A stretch of 64,000 nucleotides of DNA from Planctomycetaceae bacterium (GTDB lineage: Bacteria; Planctomycetota; Planctomycetia; Pirellulales; Pirellulaceae). The position numbers were made by a program, and so were the translations under genes. Location: NCBI GenBank assembly GCA_020638975.1, contig JACKHN010000002.1, positions 62,001-126,000 on the forward strand. Reading direction: 5' to 3'. This document shows positions 43,536 to 52,207 of the stretch, piece by piece; position 1 is the stretch's first letter; the number at the start of each line of letters is the position of its first letter. Under the pieces are notes generated by a model. It saw only the letters and a program-made list of their open reading frames with translations, had not been told where the DNA came from and searched no databases.

Positions 43536-43599
43536 AGCGTTTGACTTCTTGTAATAGTCTCGTCGAGCACGCTGACCGCAGATTGACGATCGTGACGCT

Positions 43600-44889
43600 A
43601 TGAACTTCGACATCTTCGCAGATCTCACTTGGCGTGGTCTGATCCATCAAACCACAGATGAGCAGAATTTGCCCCAGTGGCTGAACGCAAAGTCGCGTAC
43701 TGTCTACATCGGATTTGATCCGACGGCAGACAGCTTGCACGTTGGCAGCCTCTTGCAACTGATGCTATTGCGTCGCTTTCAGCGGGCTGGACACCGACCG
43801 ATCGCATTGGTGGGCGGTGCGACGGGAATGATCGGCGATCCGAGCGGCAAAAGCGAAGAACGCAACTTGCTGTCCGTGGATTCGCTGCGCGCCAACGTTG
43901 TCGGAATTGAGCGTCAGATGCGTCAGTTTCTGGACTTCGACTGCGGCGAGACCTCGGCGCTGCTGGTGAACAATTTCGATTGGATGAGAAAGTTCAGCTA
44001 CCTCGACTTCCTGCGTGACGTCGGCAAGAACTTTCCCGTCAATGTCATGTTGGGCAAAGATTCGGTGAAGAGTCGCCTGGGATCGGAAGCGGGATTGAGC
44101 TACACCGAGTTCAGCTACATGTTGTTGCAAGCCTACGACTTCGTGCATTTAAACGAAGCTCACGGCTGCGAATTGCAGGTCGGCGGTAGCGATCAATGGG
44201 GCAACATCACCGCCGGCATCGATCTGGCTCGCCGGATGCGCGGCGCACAAGTATTTGGGATGACATCGCCACTGCTTGTTGATAGCGAAGGCAAGAAGAT
44301 CGGGAAGACGGCGGAAGGAACAAAAGTTTGGTTGTCGCCCGAGCGAACGAGCGCCTACCTTTTTTATCAGTACTGGATCAACGTGGGCGATGCCGATGCC
44401 GGCCCTTGCCTACGCTACCTCACCGAACTTTCCCGCGACGAAGTTGAATCGCTCGACGAGTCGCGTGGCACCGCTCCTCACGAACGTTCCAGTCAAAAGC
44501 GATTGGCCGAAGAACTCACTCGATTGGTGCATGGCGACAGCGGACTTGCAGCCGCGCGTCGAGCGACCGACATATTCTTCGGAGCAGAGATCAGCGGTCT
44601 GAGCGACGGGCAACTTCGCGACATTTTCCTCGATGTGCCCAGCACGGAACTGCCATTTTCGCGGCTCGAAGGAGAAGGCCTCGGTGGATTAGATGCATTC
44701 GTAGAAGCCGGTTTGGCAAAGTCAAAAGGCGAAGCACGCCGAACGGTTCAGCAAGGCGGAGCCTACGTCAACAATCGACGCGTTACGGACCCCGATGCCA
44801 AGCTCACATCAACTGATCTTGCGAGCGAATCGGTGATGGTTTTACGCAGCGGCAAGAAGCGTTACGCACTACTGCGTTTCGTTCGCTAG
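43600..44889 (+). CDS. tyrS: Tyrosine--tRNA ligase
   Basis: A 429-residue class I synthetase for tRNA-Tyr. The HIGH-type signature is G-F-D-P-T-A-D-S-L-H-V-G-S-L, the K-M-S-K-S-type loop is G-K-K-I-G-K-T-A-E-G, and D-Q-W-G-N sits in the tyrosine pocket. A C-terminal S4 RNA-binding domain ends with G-G-A-Y-V-N-N-R-R-V. Length matches bacterial TyrRS. Preceded by the 7-bp tandem repeat and followed by a probable terminator at 44901. Confidence 0.96.
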   Translation: MNFDIFADLTWRGLIHQTTDEQNLPQWLNAKSRTVYIGFDPTADSLHVGSLLQLMLLRRFQRAGHRPIALVGGATGMIGDPSGKSEERNLLSVDSLRANVVGIERQMRQFLDFDCGETSALLVNNFDWMRKFSYLDFLRDVGKNFPVNVMLGKDSVKSRLGSEAGLSYTEFSYMLLQAYDFVHLNEAHGCELQVGGSDQWGNITAGIDLARRMRGAQVFGMTSPLLVDSEGKKIGKTAEGTKVWLSPERTSAYLFYQYWINVGDADAGPCLRYLTELSRDEVESLDESRGTAPHERSSQKRLAEELTRLVHGDSGLAAARRATDIFFGAEISGLSDGQLRDIFLDVPSTELPFSRLEGEGLGGLDAFVEAGLAKSKGEARRTVQQGGAYVNNRRVTDPDAKLTSTDLASESVMVLRSGKKRYALLRFVR

Positions 44890-44900
44890 CAGCATCGGCG

Positions 44901-44923
44901 ACCGGCGGGAATTGCCGGTTTTC
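44901..44923 (+). terminator. Probable terminator of tyrS
   Basis: ACCGGC (44901-44906) pairs with GCCGGT (44914-44919) around a 7-nt loop, followed by TTTC. It starts 12 nt after the tyrS stop codon. The stem is short, so confidence is moderate. Confidence 0.4.
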
Positions 44924-45102
44924 ATCTGGCCCCAGCAGGTTCGTTCTGCTAACTTCCCGCCCTATTGCGGCGTATCTGGGGCCGCGTTCCCTTCTCAAAG
45001 ACGTTCGTCGAGTACTCACATGCCACGCGACACACTCCTTTGCGAGTTCACAGCCCTTCGTGAACTCACAACCGTATTGCGTCGTCGTACGGGGATATTT
45101 TC

Positions 45103-46230
45103 ATGAGATTTCCGACTCTCTGCCTCTTCCTTCTAAGTTTCACGCTGCTTGCTGACGTGGCGGTATCGCGTGCGGATAATCGTTGGACGTCGTTCATCCC
45201 ATTTCGCAAAAGTGTCGAAGCCGATGCTTCTGCGCGATACGACTTGACCGAAGAACATGGACCTTGGCTGATCCTGGCCGCCAGCTTTGCCGGTGAGGGA
45301 GGGGAACAGCAGGCCCACGAGTTGGTACTCGAACTGCGACGAGAGTTTAACTTGTCGGCCTATGTTAATCACAAGGAGTTCGACTTCACCGAACCCATCG
45401 AAGGGAAGACGATTGATCGTTACACCGGTGATTGGGCTAAGATGAAGTATGCTAACTATTCGAAGTTCGATGGCTATGCAGTGCTGGTAGGCGATTTTGA
45501 AAAGTCGGACGATCCGGATCTCCAAAAGACGCTGGAAAAGATCAAGTACCTGCGGCCAAAATGCCTGGACTCGAGCAACCGAGAAGAGGGGACATCGCAG
45601 TGGCTCGCTGGATTTCGCAAGAATATGCAACGCCTGAACGGTGATCCCGCAAAGCGACAACGCGGCCCTATGGCGAGCGCGTTCGTAACTCGAAATCCCA
45701 ACCTTCCCACCGAATTCTTCGCACCAGGTGGACTCGATCCGTTCGTTGTTGAACTCAATAGCCGTGTGGAGCACAGCCTGCTCGACAACCCCGGTCGCTA
45801 CACCGTCAAAGTCGCATCGTTCGGTGGAAAGAATACGATGAATAGCAAAGAGATCGACGAACTGGAGCGGTCGGGCAAGGTAACAGATAAATTGGAAATT
45901 GCGGCCGACAAAGCTCATCGGCTGACAGTCGCACTTCGTCAGCGGGGCGTCGAAGCATACGAGTTTCATGATCGAACAGAGAGCATCGTCGCCGTGGGCA
46001 GTTTCGATTCCTATGGCGAGCCGCGAGTCGACGGAAAGATCGAGATCCATCCGCAGATTCACAAAATCATGCAGATGTATGGGGCTAGCCGTCGCGAATT
46101 GCCGGGTGGCGCGTCACTCGGGCTGCAGCCACGCACGTTGGCCGGGATCACGTTTGATGTCCAGCCCATGCCAGTCGAAGTGCCTCGTCGATCGATTGCT
46201 GCCGACTATGCTCGCAGTTCCTCGCGTTGA
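45103..46230 (+). CDS. Secreted protein with two SPOR-like segments
   Basis: A 375-residue protein with a signal peptide (about 1-25, ending S-R-A-D). Two regions have the SPOR-like pattern G-P-W-L-I-L-A-A-S-F-A-G (about 50-90) and G-R-Y-T-V-K-V-A-S-F-G-G (about 225-310). Each is followed by a helix rich in Glu and Arg and a strand with V-A-V-G-S-F or similar. SPOR domains bind denuded peptidoglycan, but the matches here are visual only. No close family is recognised. Confidence 0.6.
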   Translation: MRFPTLCLFLLSFTLLADVAVSRADNRWTSFIPFRKSVEADASARYDLTEEHGPWLILAASFAGEGGEQQAHELVLELRREFNLSAYVNHKEFDFTEPIEGKTIDRYTGDWAKMKYANYSKFDGYAVLVGDFEKSDDPDLQKTLEKIKYLRPKCLDSSNREEGTSQWLAGFRKNMQRLNGDPAKRQRGPMASAFVTRNPNLPTEFFAPGGLDPFVVELNSRVEHSLLDNPGRYTVKVASFGGKNTMNSKEIDELERSGKVTDKLEIAADKAHRLTVALRQRGVEAYEFHDRTESIVAVGSFDSYGEPRVDGKIEIHPQIHKIMQMYGASRRELPGGASLGLQPRTLAGITFDVQPMPVEVPRRSIAADYARSSSR

Positions 46231-46325
46231 ACGCCAACGTTGGCAGTCTGTATCGCGCCGGCATCTGAACAGAACACGCAACTCGTGGTATGCTCTCGGT
46301 GATTCGTCACGCAGAGAGGGACACG

Positions 46326-46970
46326 ATGAGCAATCAGCGGATTCTGGTACTCGGAACTCACAATATAAAGAAGGGCCGCGAACTCGCCGAATTGCTCGCT
46401 CCATTCGGATTCGTCCTACGGACTCTGGCGGACATTCCCAACGCGGTCGAGGTCGAGGAAACTGGCACGACTTTCGCCGAGAACGCTGCTCTCAAAGCTA
46501 CTGTCCAAGCGAAACATCTCGGGTGTTGGGTGTTGGGCGAGGACAGCGGTCTGGCTGTCGACGCGCTCCACGGTGCCCCCGGTGTTTACTCCGCTCGTTT
46601 CTCTGGTCCAGATGCGACAGACGAAACGAACAACGCAAAGTTGTTGAGTGAACTCGCCGACGTGCCGCTCGAGCGAAGAAATGCCCATTATATATGCCAC
46701 GCGGTATTGTCCGATCCATCTGGGGTGATCCAGGCCGAGTCGGAAGACTACTGTCGCGGTCGTATCCTGTTCGAGCCCAGCGGCATCAGCGGTTTCGGCT
46801 ACGACCCGCTGTTCGAGATTCCCGAGTACCACCGAACGTTTGGCGAGTTAGGTAGCGCGGTCAAGACAGTCCTGAGTCATCGCTCGCGGGCCATGCGAGC
46901 GATCATCCCAACGATCGTATCACTGGCAATGCTTGGCAGATGGAATACGACGAACGTCGCTTCCCAATAG
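46326..46970 (+). CDS. rdgB: Non-canonical purine NTP pyrophosphatase (RdgB/HAM1)
   Basis: A 214-residue house-cleaning enzyme that hydrolyses (d)ITP and (d)XTP to protect DNA. Visible motifs are T-H-N-I-K-K near the start, E-D-S-G-L-A-V-D-A-L-H-G-A-P-G-V-Y-S-A-R-F and a late F-G-Y-D-P-L-F. The ATG at 46326 has GAGAGGG a few nt upstream. It follows the SPOR-like gene by 95 nt on the same strand. Confidence 0.94.
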   Translation: MSNQRILVLGTHNIKKGRELAELLAPFGFVLRTLADIPNAVEVEETGTTFAENAALKATVQAKHLGCWVLGEDSGLAVDALHGAPGVYSARFSGPDATDETNNAKLLSELADVPLERRNAHYICHAVLSDPSGVIQAESEDYCRGRILFEPSGISGFGYDPLFEIPEYHRTFGELGSAVKTVLSHRSRAMRAIIPTIVSLAMLGRWNTTNVASQ

Positions 46971-47164
46971 CAGTTGCACCCGAACTGTGAATCGGCTCGC
47001 GAGTACTGCTCTTATCCAGAAGAAGTGACTTCGCCACCCAGTTGGTCGGCCACCATGATATTCACCTGCGAGCCGACTTCCGCGTTTAATCACACGTTGC
47101 CCAAGACATTCGGGTTCGATTTTGGGGCGAGCATGCGCGTAGCCTCCCAGATTTGCCGATCCCG

Positions 47165-48079
47165 CTATTGGCCGGTTACGGCAGCGTCGAGCAGGTCGAG
47201 CAATCGCTCTAGCTCTTGGCGAGTCTCGTCGTCTAACTGCCAAGCAAGTGGTTTGCGTCGGCGGTCAGTAGCGAAGATACCTCGCTCTTTTAGCACATAC
47301 TTCTCGACCGCCAGGAAGCCATCAAGGCCCGCTTGAAGTTGCAATGCGACCAAGGCACACAGCGGTAAATAGAGGCGATAAATCGCCGCCTCGTCGTTCG
47401 CTTGCAGGGCTTTCCACAGGGCAACAACAGCCGGGAGAAACTCCATCCCAGGAATTGTGCCGACGATGCCTCGACGGTAGCTGTCGACCAGGCACATTCC
47501 ACCTGAACCTTCGAAGATACGGGCTTTTCCGGCGGTCGCATCGCGGAGTTCCGAGAGTTTCGGCCCGATCGGTGAGGCTTCGGGCTTGAACAACACCTTC
47601 TCTGAGCCAAATCTCGCCAACAGTTCGGTGCTGACTGACAGCGGGATTTCTTGGCCGACATACGACGATGCGTCTTGCACGATCAACGGCAAAGAAACGG
47701 CTTCAGCGACATCCCGGAAGTAGTCAAACGTTTGCTGGACAGGTAACGCTGTCGAGATCGGTGGAATTGCCATGATGGCGTCGCAGCCGGCTTCCTCGGC
47801 ACAGCGACCGTATTCGATCGCCTGCTTCGTGCTCTCAGCGCCAACGCCGATCACGACAACGCCACGTCCTCGGTTGAGTTCACCGAGGCGTTTTGTCAAC
47901 TCAATCCGTTCGTGATACGTGAGTCGAAGCAACTCCGACACCATGCCCGTGCAGTATCCGTCAGCACCGCTGGCAAAGGCCCAATCGATCTGTCGATCGA
48001 GACTTTCCCAGTCGATTGTGTCGTCGTCGAGGAAGGGTGTGTGGACGACTGGCAAAACTCCGGCGATTGTTTTTTTCAT
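47165..48079 (-). CDS. DapA (dihydrodipicolinate synthase)-family lyase
   Basis: A 304-residue class I aldolase-fold protein (DHDPS/NAL family). The Schiff-base lysine is likely in V-L-F-K-P-E-A; G-V-L-P-V-V-H-T-P-F at the start and G-A-D-G-Y-C-T-G-M are typical. The ATG at 48079 (M-K-K-T-I-A-G) starts the conserved region. It is on the same strand as the enolase-superfamily dehydratase at 48300-49478, separated by the palindromic element B. Together they fit a 2-keto-3-deoxy sugar acid route (dehydratase then aldolase or dehydratase), so a KDG/KDGal aldolase role is as plausible as DapA itself. Confidence 0.8.
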   Translation of the reverse strand: MKKTIAGVLPVVHTPFLDDDTIDWESLDRQIDWAFASGADGYCTGMVSELLRLTYHERIELTKRLGELNRGRGVVVIGVGAESTKQAIEYGRCAEEAGCDAIMAIPPISTALPVQQTFDYFRDVAEAVSLPLIVQDASSYVGQEIPLSVSTELLARFGSEKVLFKPEASPIGPKLSELRDATAGKARIFEGSGGMCLVDSYRRGIVGTIPGMEFLPAVVALWKALQANDEAAIYRLYLPLCALVALQLQAGLDGFLAVEKYVLKERGIFATDRRRKPLAWQLDDETRQELERLLDLLDAAVTGQ

Positions 48080-48089
48080 GTTACTTAAA

Positions 48090-48104
48090 GTGGGCATTGC
48101 CCAC
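48090..48104. repeat. GTGGGC palindrome, left flank of element B
   Basis: GTGGGCATTGCCCAC, a perfect inverted repeat apart from the central T. Element B begins 22 nt to its right, and a near-identical palindrome lies at its other end (48262-48276). Confidence 0.6.
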
Positions 48105-48126
48105 CATCCTAAACGGCGGACAGTGC

Positions 48127-48262
48127 CAGGGCTTTCGTTTTGTTTAATCTGCACCATTTGTACGACGGCTCACCGAAGCCGTCGAACTCAGTCATTCGTT
48201 GCTCGACGGCTTCGGAGAGCCGTCGTACGAATCCATTCAAATTGGAAAACAGAAAAGCCCTG
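48127..48262. repeat. Nested palindromic element, copy B
   Basis: A 136-nt relative of the element at 21540-21674. Nine-bp terminal inverted repeats begin CAGGGCTTT and end AAAGCCCTG. The inner 26-bp inverted repeat (48160-48185 with 48203-48228, one mismatch) surrounds a 17-nt loop, the same loop length as copy A. It sits between the DapA-family gene and the enolase-superfamily gene. Confidence 0.8.
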
Positions 48263-48276
48263 TGGGCAATGCCCAC
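48262..48276. repeat. GTGGGC palindrome, right flank of element B
   Basis: GTGGGCAATGCCCAC, overlapping the last base of element B. It mirrors 48090-48104, as if element B had been inserted between two GTGGGC palindromes or into one older palindromic element. Confidence 0.6.
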
Positions 48277-48299
48277 CTTACGTAAAGGCACCGAACTTG

Positions 48300-49478
48300 T
48301 TACCAATCCCCAACGCTTCCGTCAGGGTAAAAGACGCGTTGGGGCAACTCTTGTTCAAAAGGATGCTTGCGGACTTCCTCTTCGTTGATCTCGATGCCAA
48401 GTCCCGGCCGAGTGTTCGGGCGGACGATGCGGCCGCGGGGCTCAACGGTGAAACCTTCTTGGACGACATCACTTCGCCAAGGGACATCCCCGTGGACGGT
48501 CTCGCAAATGATGTAGCCTGGTTGCGAGAAGCCGAACTCAAGCGATGCCGCCGTGCTGACGGGGCCTTGTGGATTGTGGGGTGCTAACGCGATCTGATGA
48601 GCATCTGCGAGAGCGGCAACTCGGCGTGCGGCGGTCAAGCCGCCGCAGTGCGTGATGTCGAGCTGACAAATCTCGCAGCCGCGTCGCGCGAAAAGGTCGC
48701 GAAATGTCGGTAGATCCGTGATTCGTTCGCCAGTTGCTACAGGAGTTGTCAGCGCACTATTTATCATCGCCAAGCCATCGATCGACTCGGGCCAACAAGG
48801 TTCCTCGAAGAAATACAGGCCGTAAGGATCCAGCGCCTTGCCGAACTTCAGCCCCATGGCGGGCGATGGTCGGGCGTGGCAATCGACCATGATGTCAATC
48901 TCTTCCCCCACCGCATCGCGCATCGCGGCGACAGCGGCTTCCGCCAATCGGATCGGTCGGAGACCTTCGATCGGCATCGTGGGCGGTACCGCCATGCTCT
49001 TGAAGGCAGTAAAACCGTCCTCGACCGCGCTTCGAGCCAGATCGCCAAAGGCTTTGGCGTCGTCGACGGTGGTTTCATAGAAGTCTTCCATCTTGCCGCC
49101 ACCCAGATGACAGTAAGTCCGTATCCAGTCACGCACGGGGCCTCCCCACAGCTGCGAACAGGGCATACCAGCAATTTTTCCCGCGATGTCCCACAGGGCG
49201 ATGTCGATTCCCGAGATGGCCGTCGAGCGAATAATGCCGTGACCGTGCCAGAAGTGCTGCCGGAACATCATCTGCCACAAGTGCTCGATGCGGCACGGGT
49301 CTTCGCCGATGACCAGTTCCGCAATATCTTCAATTGCACCGACAACAGAGCGCGTGTGCCATTCGAGCGTCGCCTCACCCCATCCGTAAAGCCCCGGCTG
49401 GTCGGTCATTACTTTGACGAACACCCAATTCCGCATCCTCGCGTGGCAAACAAAAGTTTCAATCTTGGTGATTTTCAT
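48300..49478 (-). CDS. Enolase-superfamily sugar-acid dehydratase (mandelate racemase/muconate lactonizing family)
   Basis: A 392-residue MR/MLE-family protein. The N-terminal capping domain starts M-K-I-T-K-I-E-T-F-V-C. The barrel contains metal-ligand motifs D-I-M-V-D-C-H-A-R (Asp) and F-F-E-E-P-C (Glu), then A-T-G-E-R-I-T and an Asp-His segment, I-A-L-A-P-H-N-P-Q-G. It most resembles galactonate-type dehydratases, which make 2-keto-3-deoxy acids. The DapA-family lyase downstream supports a sugar-acid catabolic role. The exact substrate is not assignable from sequence alone. Confidence 0.85.
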   Translation of the reverse strand: MKITKIETFVCHARMRNWVFVKVMTDQPGLYGWGEATLEWHTRSVVGAIEDIAELVIGEDPCRIEHLWQMMFRQHFWHGHGIIRSTAISGIDIALWDIAGKIAGMPCSQLWGGPVRDWIRTYCHLGGGKMEDFYETTVDDAKAFGDLARSAVEDGFTAFKSMAVPPTMPIEGLRPIRLAEAAVAAMRDAVGEEIDIMVDCHARPSPAMGLKFGKALDPYGLYFFEEPCWPESIDGLAMINSALTTPVATGERITDLPTFRDLFARRGCEICQLDITHCGGLTAARRVAALADAHQIALAPHNPQGPVSTAASLEFGFSQPGYIICETVHGDVPWRSDVVQEGFTVEPRGRIVRPNTRPGLGIEINEEEVRKHPFEQELPQRVFYPDGSVGDW

Positions 49479-49988
49479 GCTGCACTCAAGGTGATGATGG
49501 TCGTCAGGGTGCGTCGCCAGCTTCCGATTCTCGGAAGGTTTCAGCCGTTTGACCAGTAGCTTACTCGCCTACCGCCTCCGTCGCGGAGTTTTTAGCTCGG
49601 GGCGAGATTCATTCGCGTTGAACGCTGGGCGGTAGCAAATTCGCCCGAAGACAAACCGTGTGGCGTTGCCGAGCGAGCGCCCAGCGATTTCTCAACCCAA
49701 CAGCCGGATGCCACTTCAAATAGCAACGAACTGGCTGTTCCAGAAACGCCCGAGAAGTCACGCAAACTCTCTGCCCGAGGTCAACTTCGGGATAGCGAAT
49801 TGAAATTGGATAAACTGTACCGCGCCGCTCGAACTTTTTTTGTGGATACTGGTCGCGCGGAGGTGTTGACGACCAGATGGTCGATCCCTAAGATCGTTGG
49901 TTTGCCATTTGGCGAAACCGAGTGCCGGTAGGGAATTGCAACCGCCGAGCTGTTGTTCGACGGAATAAGAAACTTAGGAGTGGCGTTA
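49479..49988. other. Intergenic region upstream of the S10 operon
   Basis: About 510 nt between the divergently oriented dehydratase gene and rpsJ. It contains the predicted S10-operon promoter at 49866-49894 and an 88-nt leader with GGAG before the rpsJ GTG. Near 49578 a short CTCCG-TCG-CGGAG hairpin followed by TTTTT occurs on the + strand, without an upstream + strand gene to serve. Confidence 0.5.
49866..49894 (+). promoter_or_regulatory. Predicted promoter of the S10-spc-alpha operon
   Basis: TTGACG (49866-49871) and TAAGAT (49889-49894) are spaced by 17 nt, matching 5/6 and 4/6 of the consensus. Transcription would start near 49901, leaving an 88-nt leader before rpsJ. Confidence 0.45.
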
Positions 49989-50312
49989 GTGGCCCAGGCT
50001 CACGAAGTAATCCGAATCAGGATGGAAGCTTACGATCACGCGATCTTGGACCAAAGTGCTCAAGAAATCGTTGATACGGCTAAACGAACACACTCCGAAG
50101 TTCATGGCCCAATTCCATTGCCGACGCGAATTGAGAAATACACGGTGCTTGCGGGCCCGTTTATTGATAAGAAGGCGCGGACTCAATTTGAGATCCGGAC
50201 ACACAAGCGGCTGATTGATATTGTGCAGGCGACTGCCAAGACAATCGAATCGCTCAACAAATTGAGCCTGCCCGCTGGTGTTGACATCAAAATTAAGGCC
50301 TCGCAACGATAG
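49989..50312 (+). CDS. rpsJ: 30S ribosomal protein S10
   Basis: A 107-residue S10, which sits in the 30S head and acts in antitermination with NusB/NusG. The core I-R-I-R-M-E-A-Y-D-H, G-P-I-P-L-P-T-R-I-E-K-Y-T-V and R-T-H-K-R-L-I-D-I segments are clear. The GTG at 49989 is chosen because AGGAG lies about 8 nt upstream and the alternative upstream ATG at 49953 would add an unrelated N terminus. First gene of the ribosomal operon here; no rpsL-rpsG-fusA-tuf precedes it. Confidence 0.96.
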   Translation: MAQAHEVIRIRMEAYDHAILDQSAQEIVDTAKRTHSEVHGPIPLPTRIEKYTVLAGPFIDKKARTQFEIRTHKRLIDIVQATAKTIESLNKLSLPAGVDIKIKASQR

Positions 50313-50425
50313 GTGAGGCTCCCTCCTGAAAGCGACGTAATCTGCTTATGGATCGGAAGTTGAGCAGGTAAGACGGGCGAATGTAGCTCGCTCCTGATCG
50401 ACAAGTGATCACAAGGATAAGACCG

Positions 50426-51118
50426 ATGACGAAGGGTTTGCTCGGCCGCAAGGTCGGGATGACGCAAATATTTGAAGAGTCTGGCTTGGCGATTCCGGTA
50501 ACGGTAATTGCAGCTGGGCCATGTGATGTGCTTCAGATTCGGACATCCGAGCGCGATGGCTATGAGGCGGTGCAGTTGGGTTTTGAAGACAAGCCCCGCC
50601 GTCTGGCCCGTCGCAGCGAACGTGGTCACGTAGCCAAGTTGAGTAGTAAGCGATCGAAAAAGCTTTCCGCCGCCGGCCAGGAACTTGCCTCGAAAGCGGG
50701 TTGTGAGCCAAAGCGTTTTGTCCGCGAGCTGCGCGGCGATACCACTGGCTATGAGATTGGTCAAAAGCTGACGCTGGAGTCGCTCGCTGACGTTGGCGTT
50801 ATTGATGTTACGGGCACGAGCAAGGGGCGTGGCTACTCTGGCGTGATGAAGCGGCACAATTTTCATGGGCAACGTGCTTCGCACGGTGTGAAGAAGGTTC
50901 ATCGTCATGCTGGTGGTACGGGTAGCGGTAGTGCTGGCCCGAGCCGACTCTTTAAGGGTATTCGCATGGCCGGCCAGTATGGCAATGCTCGAATCACTGT
51001 GCGAAATCTGAAGGTTGTGCGCATTGATGCCGAAAACAATTTGCTCTTGGTCCGCGGTGCGGTTCCTGGACCGAATGGCGGCTTGTTGGTGATTCGCGAA
51101 ACGAACAAAGTAGGTTGA
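50426..51118 (+). CDS. rplC: 50S ribosomal protein L3
   Basis: A 230-residue L3 that organises the peptidyl-transferase-side 23S rRNA. It starts M-T-K-G-L-L-G-R-K-V-G-M-T-Q and contains the conserved G-x-x-M-A-G-Q-Y-G-N region. The ATG at 50426 has AAGGA upstream. Normal size; follows rpsJ by 113 nt. Confidence 0.97.
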   Translation: MTKGLLGRKVGMTQIFEESGLAIPVTVIAAGPCDVLQIRTSERDGYEAVQLGFEDKPRRLARRSERGHVAKLSSKRSKKLSAAGQELASKAGCEPKRFVRELRGDTTGYEIGQKLTLESLADVGVIDVTGTSKGRGYSGVMKRHNFHGQRASHGVKKVHRHAGGTGSGSAGPSRLFKGIRMAGQYGNARITVRNLKVVRIDAENNLLLVRGAVPGPNGGLLVIRETNKVG

Positions 51119-51165
51119 GTTGGGATTTGTTATCCCTTCCGCTCATATTGGAAGCGACTTGAGAC

Positions 51166-51810
51166 ATGGCAAGCTTACCGATTTACGACCGTACCGGCGC
51201 TAAGGTTGGTGATTACGAAATCGCCCCTTCGGATTTGGCGACTCGCATTAGCAAGCAGCTGCTGCATGATGCGGTGGTGATGTACCAGGCGAATCAACGT
51301 CAGGGGAGTCATAAGAGTAAGACGCGAGCTGAAGTGGCCGGGTCGACCAAGAAAATGTATCGCCAGAAGGGAACCGGTAACGCCCGGGCTGGCTCTCGTC
51401 GCTCTGGTGTTCGTCGTGGCGGTGGTCATATACATGCCAAGTCGCCTCGCGACTATTCCTACCGTCTTCCCCGCAAGGCATTGCAGGCTGCGACGCGGAT
51501 GGCGTTGGCTTCAAAGTTGCGTGATGATCAGGTGGTTGTGATCGACGAATTGTCGTTCACTCAGCCTCGTACGAAAGAGATGGCGGCGGTATTGAAGGCT
51601 CTGGGGCTTTCTGGTGCTTCGGCATTGGTGGCGACAGAATCGTTGGATCTCAACGTTTACAAGAGTGCTCGGAATATCGAGAAGGTGAATGTCGCCCCGG
51701 TTGCTGAGTTGAATGCCTATTCAGTTTTGGCTCCTCGCAAATTATTGGTTACGAAGGCGGCCTTGGATGCGATTCGCGAGAAGCACGGTGCAACGGCTGT
51801 GGCTTCGTAG
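51166..51810 (+). CDS. rplD: 50S ribosomal protein L4
   Basis: A 214-residue L4 lining the peptide exit tunnel. The G-T-G-N-A-R-A-G-S-R-R tunnel loop and the C-terminal L-A-P-R-K-L-L-V-T-K-A-A-L are conserved. In Escherichia coli L4 represses its own operon; the loop that would do this is present, but regulation here is not shown. 47 nt after rplC. Confidence 0.97.
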   Translation: MASLPIYDRTGAKVGDYEIAPSDLATRISKQLLHDAVVMYQANQRQGSHKSKTRAEVAGSTKKMYRQKGTGNARAGSRRSGVRRGGGHIHAKSPRDYSYRLPRKALQAATRMALASKLRDDQVVVIDELSFTQPRTKEMAAVLKALGLSGASALVATESLDLNVYKSARNIEKVNVAPVAELNAYSVLAPRKLLVTKAALDAIREKHGATAVAS

Positions 51811-51836
51811 TCTGCTGGATATTGGGAGTGACGTAG

Positions 51837-52160
51837 ATGGTTAAGAAAGTCGACAGCAAGCAAGTGGATAAGGGGCTGGTGCTAGAGCCGCATCAGATCA
51901 TTTTGCGTCCACTCGTGACGGAGAAGGGCGTGCATCGCTCGACGCGGAATAATCAGTATGCGTTCGAAGTGAATGCACTCGCCAATAAGAGTGATGTGAA
52001 GCGAGCGGTGGAAGCTTTGTTTGAAGTGAGTGTCGAGAAGGTTCGCACTCAGAATCGCAAGGGCAAGCCGCGTCGACACAAATTTCGCTATGGATATACC
52101 AAGAATTGGAAAAAGGCTTTGGTGACTCTGAATTCAGAGCATCGGATTGACTTCTTCTAA
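51837..52160 (+). CDS. rplW: 50S ribosomal protein L23
   Basis: A 107-residue L23, part of the tunnel exit platform that binds trigger factor and SRP. It shows I-I-L-R-P-L-V-T-E-K, a normal core and a basic R-K-G-K-P-R-R segment. Its N terminus carries about 15 more residues than short L23 forms. Immediately follows rplD. Confidence 0.96.
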   Translation: MVKKVDSKQVDKGLVLEPHQIILRPLVTEKGVHRSTRNNQYAFEVNALANKSDVKRAVEALFEVSVEKVRTQNRKGKPRRHKFRYGYTKNWKKALVTLNSEHRIDFF

Positions 52161-52207
52161 ATAGAGAATAGGTGTCTCCGACGAGGGTCGGAGGGAGAAT
52201 TTAGGTC

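Noticed and set aside
45133..46062. Open frame of 309 codons on the minus strand
   Set aside because: Antisense to the SPOR-like secreted protein, which has a signal peptide and ordered segments.
49570..49600. CTCCG-TCG-CGGAG hairpin followed by TTTTT as a terminator
   Set aside because: On the + strand no gene lies upstream to be terminated. The stem has only 5 bp.
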